Assembly (NCBI GenBank): GCA_018389105.1
Contig: JACATO010002450.1
Coordinates: 752,501-816,500, forward strand
Direction of reading: 5' to 3'
Source of the DNA: Nautilus pompilius
Taxonomy: Eukaryota > Mollusca > Cephalopoda > Nautilida > Nautilidae
Length of the DNA: 64,000 nt
Part shown: one piece after another, positions 60,118 through 64,000 of the stretch
Layout: each line of letters opens with the position of its first letter
How positions within the stretch are numbered: position 1 is the first letter of the stretch
Program-made: the position numbers and the translations under genes
Notes under the pieces: model-generated
What the model was told of the DNA's origin: nothing
The model's input: the letters and a program-made list of their open reading frames with translations, nothing else
Databases searched by the model: none

Positions 60118-60945
60118 TTCAATTGAAAGAACATATTTTATCTCTAAACTTTAGCCAAGATTCTGAAAACCAGACTGCTGAATTGCTACTCATTTCTGGC
60201 TAGATGTCACTACAACAGTAATTACTATCTTATTTATTGATTAAGCAAAGCAGAGATAAACTTATAAATTTTGTGATTTGTTAATAAAACTCTACTGCAT
60301 GCAGCTTGCAAATTTGAAAAAAACTTTAGGGGGGGTAGGAGAAGAGGGTTCAACATAGCAGAGATTATGAGTACTATTTAAACATTCTTATCAAATATCT
60401 CAATTTCTATTAAAAGTGTTTTTAATTTAGCAAGTTAAATAAGCAAATTAGTTTTCAACTTTGGTTATAAATATGACTTTCGTTTTCCACTGAAGGGGGT
60501 GGTGAGTTGAAACAAAATTCAAAATAGTAACCAAAACACTACAGCAGTCAAGGTAAAAGGCATCAAAAATTTTCATAATAACTACTGTAAAGATTCCAAA
60601 ACATAGATTACACTATCTTCTAAGGTGATCTTTTTTTTAAAATACATATGCATGGAGTAAAAGGAGTATATTGTACATTACAATCATCGGCATCCACAGG
60701 ATTTTTTTCGGGTGGTGGTGACAAAAAATATCCAACATAAATTACAAGGAGGAGAGGAAAAATTGGCAAAATAACATCAGGTGTGGGTTAGGTACCTGGT
60801 GATGAAAGCATACTAACGTCAAAAAAGAGAGAGATACCAATTTGTGTTTTTTTTTCCCTATCAAAGTTATTTAATTTTGATCAGTAATCATTTTTACTTA
60901 GAAATGTATTACCTCATCAGAGCTCACAATAATGGAACAAAAAAC
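60116..60945. other. Non-coding stretch, no gene seen
   Basis: AT-rich with no recognisable gene or repeat. Confidence 0.45.
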
Positions 60946-60949
60946 AAAC

Positions 60950-61340
60950 TCTCATTAATGTCTCTGGTCTTGTCCAAATTTATCCATTACTTTTTGAATA
61001 AATTCCTGCTCGTCAGCTGTAACTTCTGCTCTATAAACACTCATCATACAAAAGTCCAGACAAATGATCTTTCTGCCATACAGGTTGTTACTGGTGATGT
61101 TAGAGCAACATGAATTGCTTGGTGAATGGAAGGGAATAGATCAGTGAACTCTAACAACTCAATGAGTCCATTCTTTAATTTTCTAACACACAGTTCCCCC
61201 CTTTTTGACCACATCTCAAACCAGGTGATAGCTTCAGCTTCCAAGTTTTCAGTTTCGTACACTTCATCTATTTTACAATTTGGTTTTTGAATTCTTCACA
61301 TCCAATGTGCACCATTTGTACAGGATGAAGGCAAAAAAAG
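60950..61340 (-). pseudogene. hAT C-terminal dimerisation domain relic
   Basis: The minus frame gives ETENLEAEAITWFEMWSKRG, then ELLEFTDLFPSIHQAIHVAL and TSPVTTCMAERSFV. This is the hATC dimerisation signature (FP-I-x-x-LLTLPVT-x-x-AERSFS) of hAT proteins related to ZMYM1/THAP-type sequences. After a frame change, MSVYRAEVTADEQEFIQKVM followed by DKFGQDQR forms the usual C-terminal helix before the stop, but the intervening RL-T-LRSTM block is missing. The N-terminal and catalytic regions are not visible to the right. It is a truncated fragment of a hAT lineage different from its neighbour at 62.7 kb. Confidence 0.75.
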
Positions 61341-62739
61341 ACAGAAATTTTGTTTACTTTCTGCAAACCGGGGTCATTAACTAACTAATCAAAACAGTTA
61401 TATTAACCAATTAAAGACCCCTTCCTTTCTTAATTAATCCATCTAGATGGTTTAGCTATTTACAACATACGAATGCTCTGCGAGTGCATTACATTGTATT
61501 TTCCTATACTGCTACTCTCTTCCTCACCTTTGGCCAGGTGTAGTCAGACTCATTATTTCTTGCTCATTTCACCATGCACTAGTGAGCATGGCAACAAATA
61601 ATGCCATCATCGCACTATCACCATCAACTTACCAGGTGGGGGGGACAATCCTCAACCCAGCAGACACCCATGATTACAATGTTTGAAGGTTAATATTACC
61701 TTTTAAATTCTTTGAAAATGGAAATGTGTGTGTGTGTATATATATATATACATGTCCCAAAGTCCCAAAAAGATGTATCCGCTTTTTTCATAAGCTACCA
61801 TACAAAAGCATTTAGATGCTAATGCCATGCAACACAACAGCATATCACTGATGTCAGGTGTTTTCAGTGTGCGGTAAAAATGATGAGTATGAAGTTTCCC
61901 TTTCATAAACACGAACAGATAATAAAGTGGTCCTAGAAATATGAGAATGTTGCCGAGGTACAGCATGTATAGAAAAATCACCACCAACCCACCTTACAAT
62001 CACACAATTGAGGGGACAAATTCAAGATGGATGAAATGTAGGAGTTCTGAACTTTAACTTTTAACTATGGTGTATTTTTTTTGTAGCTTTGAGAATTGAC
62101 CAGCCAAGATGTTATGGTCAATGCTTCATCATTTGCTAAGTAGCAAATGCTGTAGTCATGAGTTTAAAACCACAGAGAATTTAAGAGAATACGGAAGTTC
62201 CACAAAAAAAAAGAAATAATAAAATGTTATTTCTGACTGATTGCTTCTGTTGTATCCTGTCTCTCTAGTAGTCATTTGCTTTTGAATGGTGAAAATATTT
62301 ATTCTGTCAGTTTAGTGAATAATTTCTAAAATAGCTAAATAAAAAACAAAACAAACATCTAGAATCAATCTGGTTGCTCATTTTCTAAATGCAGCAAGGC
62401 AACACAAAATTTTCCACTTATGATGCAGGGATCGCGCTACCCGCTCGCCAAATTGCCAATGTTGATTAACGCTCTAATCTGGTGAACATATTTCCTAACC
62501 TGACGAAAAATTTGGCGAACAGCATATTTTATTGAGTTAAATAAACCACTGAATTCATCTCAGTGGAGGTCATACACTTCCATCCCCTCTGCTCTCCAAA
62601 AAAAAAAAAAAAGTATGTTAAGTTCACTCCCTGGCTTCATCAATTTCGGGTCAAATCAAGCTTTTGTTCTGTTTTGGAATTAATGTGGGTGTCAAATGCT
62701 ACCAAGTGTGAGGTGCACCTACACTAATCAGGGCTTTAT
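61341..62739. other. Non-coding stretch with TG/TA microsatellite
   Basis: A TG then TA repeat occupies 61724-61751. A minus frame of 94 codons at 61703-61987 includes this repeat and has no family motif. 62430-62540 contains a locally GC-richer segment (GATCGCGCTACCCGCTCGCC) that may be the leader of the following hAT element. Confidence 0.5.
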
Positions 62740-64000
62740 GTGAACAGTGAAGGAAGCTATAGCCCTCCGGATCAGCTTGCCCTGGTGTCACCAAAGTCTG
62801 ATTTAATTTGTCTTGGCACAGATGGTGCCAGTGTAATGACTGGGATATGTTCAGGAGTTGCAACATGTTTCAAGCAGGATAATCCCTTTGTCCTATCACA
62901 CCATTGTGCTGCTCACAAGTTGGCCCTGGGAAGCGGTCAGGCTGCAGCATCTATCCCCTATCTTGTCAAGTACCAGGACAATGTCAATAATTTAGCTAAG
63001 TATTTTGAAAAGTCTGCCATCTGTCAGAGGGGGTCGACAAAAGCCCAGAAAATCTTGAATGAAAAAGAGTTAAAAATTAAAGAGTTTCAGCACAAGATGG
63101 CTTACATTTCATGACTCTGTTGCAGCAGTGGAGGAGTGTTTGGACAGCCTGATCACTTGCCTCCAGTTAGATGAGAAAAAATCTAAGGATAATGCCAGGT
63201 CAGATGGCCTTCTCAAATTTATTGCCAAGTTTCACTTCATAGCAATTTCCCATTTTCTTTTTGATGCCTTGACCCATCTAAATAGGCTTTGCTTGAGCCT
63301 GCAGTCCTCTCATGTCCTGTATGCTGATGTCACCACCCTGATAAAGTCCACCTGTGCTGCACTAGAAGGTCTCAAACAAAAAGATGGTGTACACTTGACT
63401 GTTTTCTTGTCATCACTGCCAAACAATTATGAGTCTCAGTGAAATAGTTTTCAAATCTAACAAAGTTTCTATCAGCAAGAAGCAAATAAGAACATTCAAG
63501 ATAGTTAGGTCCTGCTTTCTTGAAAAGGTAGATGAAAATCTGAAATCAAGATTTTCTGTAGATGATGATCTTGTTCTTTCAGCATTGGAGGTACTTAATC
63601 CAGAGAAACTTGTAGATGTGACTGAGGCTGATCTGCAGACTTATGGATCGGACAGTCTTCAGGTTCTCATTGATCACTTTGGCAGTCAGTGTAAGAGTGG
63701 CACAGGTGAGGTACATGACCCTATGATTGTCAGTGATGACACACACTCTGAGTGGGAAGCTTTTAGGCAGGTTCTGTACCAGCATAGAAAACTTACCTGT
63801 AGTGAATTCTGGTGCATGTTCTTTAGGGGGTATGGGGAGGCTTTCACAAATATCAGAACACTGGCAAGTGTATATTTACTTCTGCCTCCCACCACTGTTG
63901 ATGCTGAGAGAGGGTTCAGCTTGCAAAATTTAATCAAAACAAACCTCCAAAACAGAACCACTGTGAACCTGGACAAACTCATGAAGATTAAGGCAGAAGG
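62740..64000 (+). pseudogene. hAT transposase relic, ZNF862/C17orf113-like
   Basis: Three successive frames cover the catalytic and C-terminal parts of a hAT protein of the ZNF862/C17orf113 type. Frame one (to 63114) has SDLICLGTDGASVMTGICSG with a catalytic Asp. SHHCAAHKLALGSGQAAASI and LVKYQDNVNNLAKYFEKS follow. A one-base insertion near 63094 disrupts the usual RWLSF block (here recoverable as WLTFHDSVAAVEECLDSL). Frame two (63128-63442) has LLKFIAKFHFIAISHFLFDA and LTHLNRLCLSLQSS, ending ESQ before a stop. Frame three, from about 63445, has KVDENLKSRFSVDDDLVLSA. The dimerisation segment near 63865-63950 has LLLPPTTVDAERGFSLQN and then LIKTNLQNRTTVNLDKLMKI. The gene runs off the window's right edge. 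The zinc-finger N-terminus is not visible to the left. Few breaks, so younger than the other hAT fragments except perhaps that at 40 kb. Confidence 0.85.

Noticed and set aside
61703-61987. 94-codon minus-strand frame
   Set aside because: It begins or ends in a TG/TA microsatellite and has no family motif.
1-64000. CRISPR arrays, rRNA, operons
   Set aside because: No regularly spaced direct repeats, rRNA signatures or tightly packed genes; the window is clearly animal nuclear DNA.

Overview
The window is strongly AT-rich animal DNA, very poor in host coding sequence and crowded with decayed transposable elements. Multi-kilobase gene-free stretches, short microsatellites, two kinds of tRNA-derived SINE, LINE 3' ends and many Tc1/mariner, pogo/Tigger and hAT relics fit a mollusc, most likely a cephalopod of octopus type. 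That assignment is inference from repeat content; no host marker gene was identified.

Only one stretch looks like a genuine host gene: a 69-codon exon on the minus strand (49050 to 48844). It ends at a textbook GTAAGT donor, has an in-frame stop just upstream of its ATG, and has a near-consensus RFX X-box (GTTTCCATGGCAAC, 49234-49247) 183 bases upstream of the ATG. It is best read as the first coding exon and promoter of an unidentified gene transcribed leftward. If so, everything from 48.8 kb down to position 1 is probably intron and the right-hand 15 kb is upstream flank.

Layout. 0-9 kb: a minus-strand hAT relic of GTF2IRD2 type (2.9-3.7 kb), SINEs, an unresolved relic (5.6-6.3 kb), a SINE with a near-identical internal tandem duplication (7.1-7.5 kb) and a Helitron helicase tail (8.7-9.0 kb). 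9-17 kb: little beyond a perfect 18-bp hairpin (12.1 kb) and repeats. 17.8-19.8 kb: a LINE fragment, a SINE and a well-preserved 1461-bp Tc1 element whose DD34E transposase is open except for one internal stop. 22.4-23.5 kb: two SINEs head to head making a large inverted repeat, then a Tc1-type MITE. 30.2-35.3 kb: a dense series of DNA transposons (palindromic MITEs, a 700-bp Tigger derivative, a pogo-like relic, a second Tigger, a Tc1 relic with long inverted repeats, a small MITE). 40.2-43.2 kb: a hAT element flanked by exact 8-bp duplications and apparently sitting in a SINE. 48.8-49.3 kb: the host exon. 53.0-53.6 kb: the longest LINE fragment. 57.9-58.9 kb: a mariner relic. 60.9-64.0 kb: two further hAT relics of different lineages, the last running off the window.

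The least expected pattern is a family of six ~70-110 bp palindromic elements, the clearest flanked by TA, with termini like CTAGGGACATTCAAATGAAAC, scattered through the window. No CRISPR array, rRNA or functional tRNA was seen.
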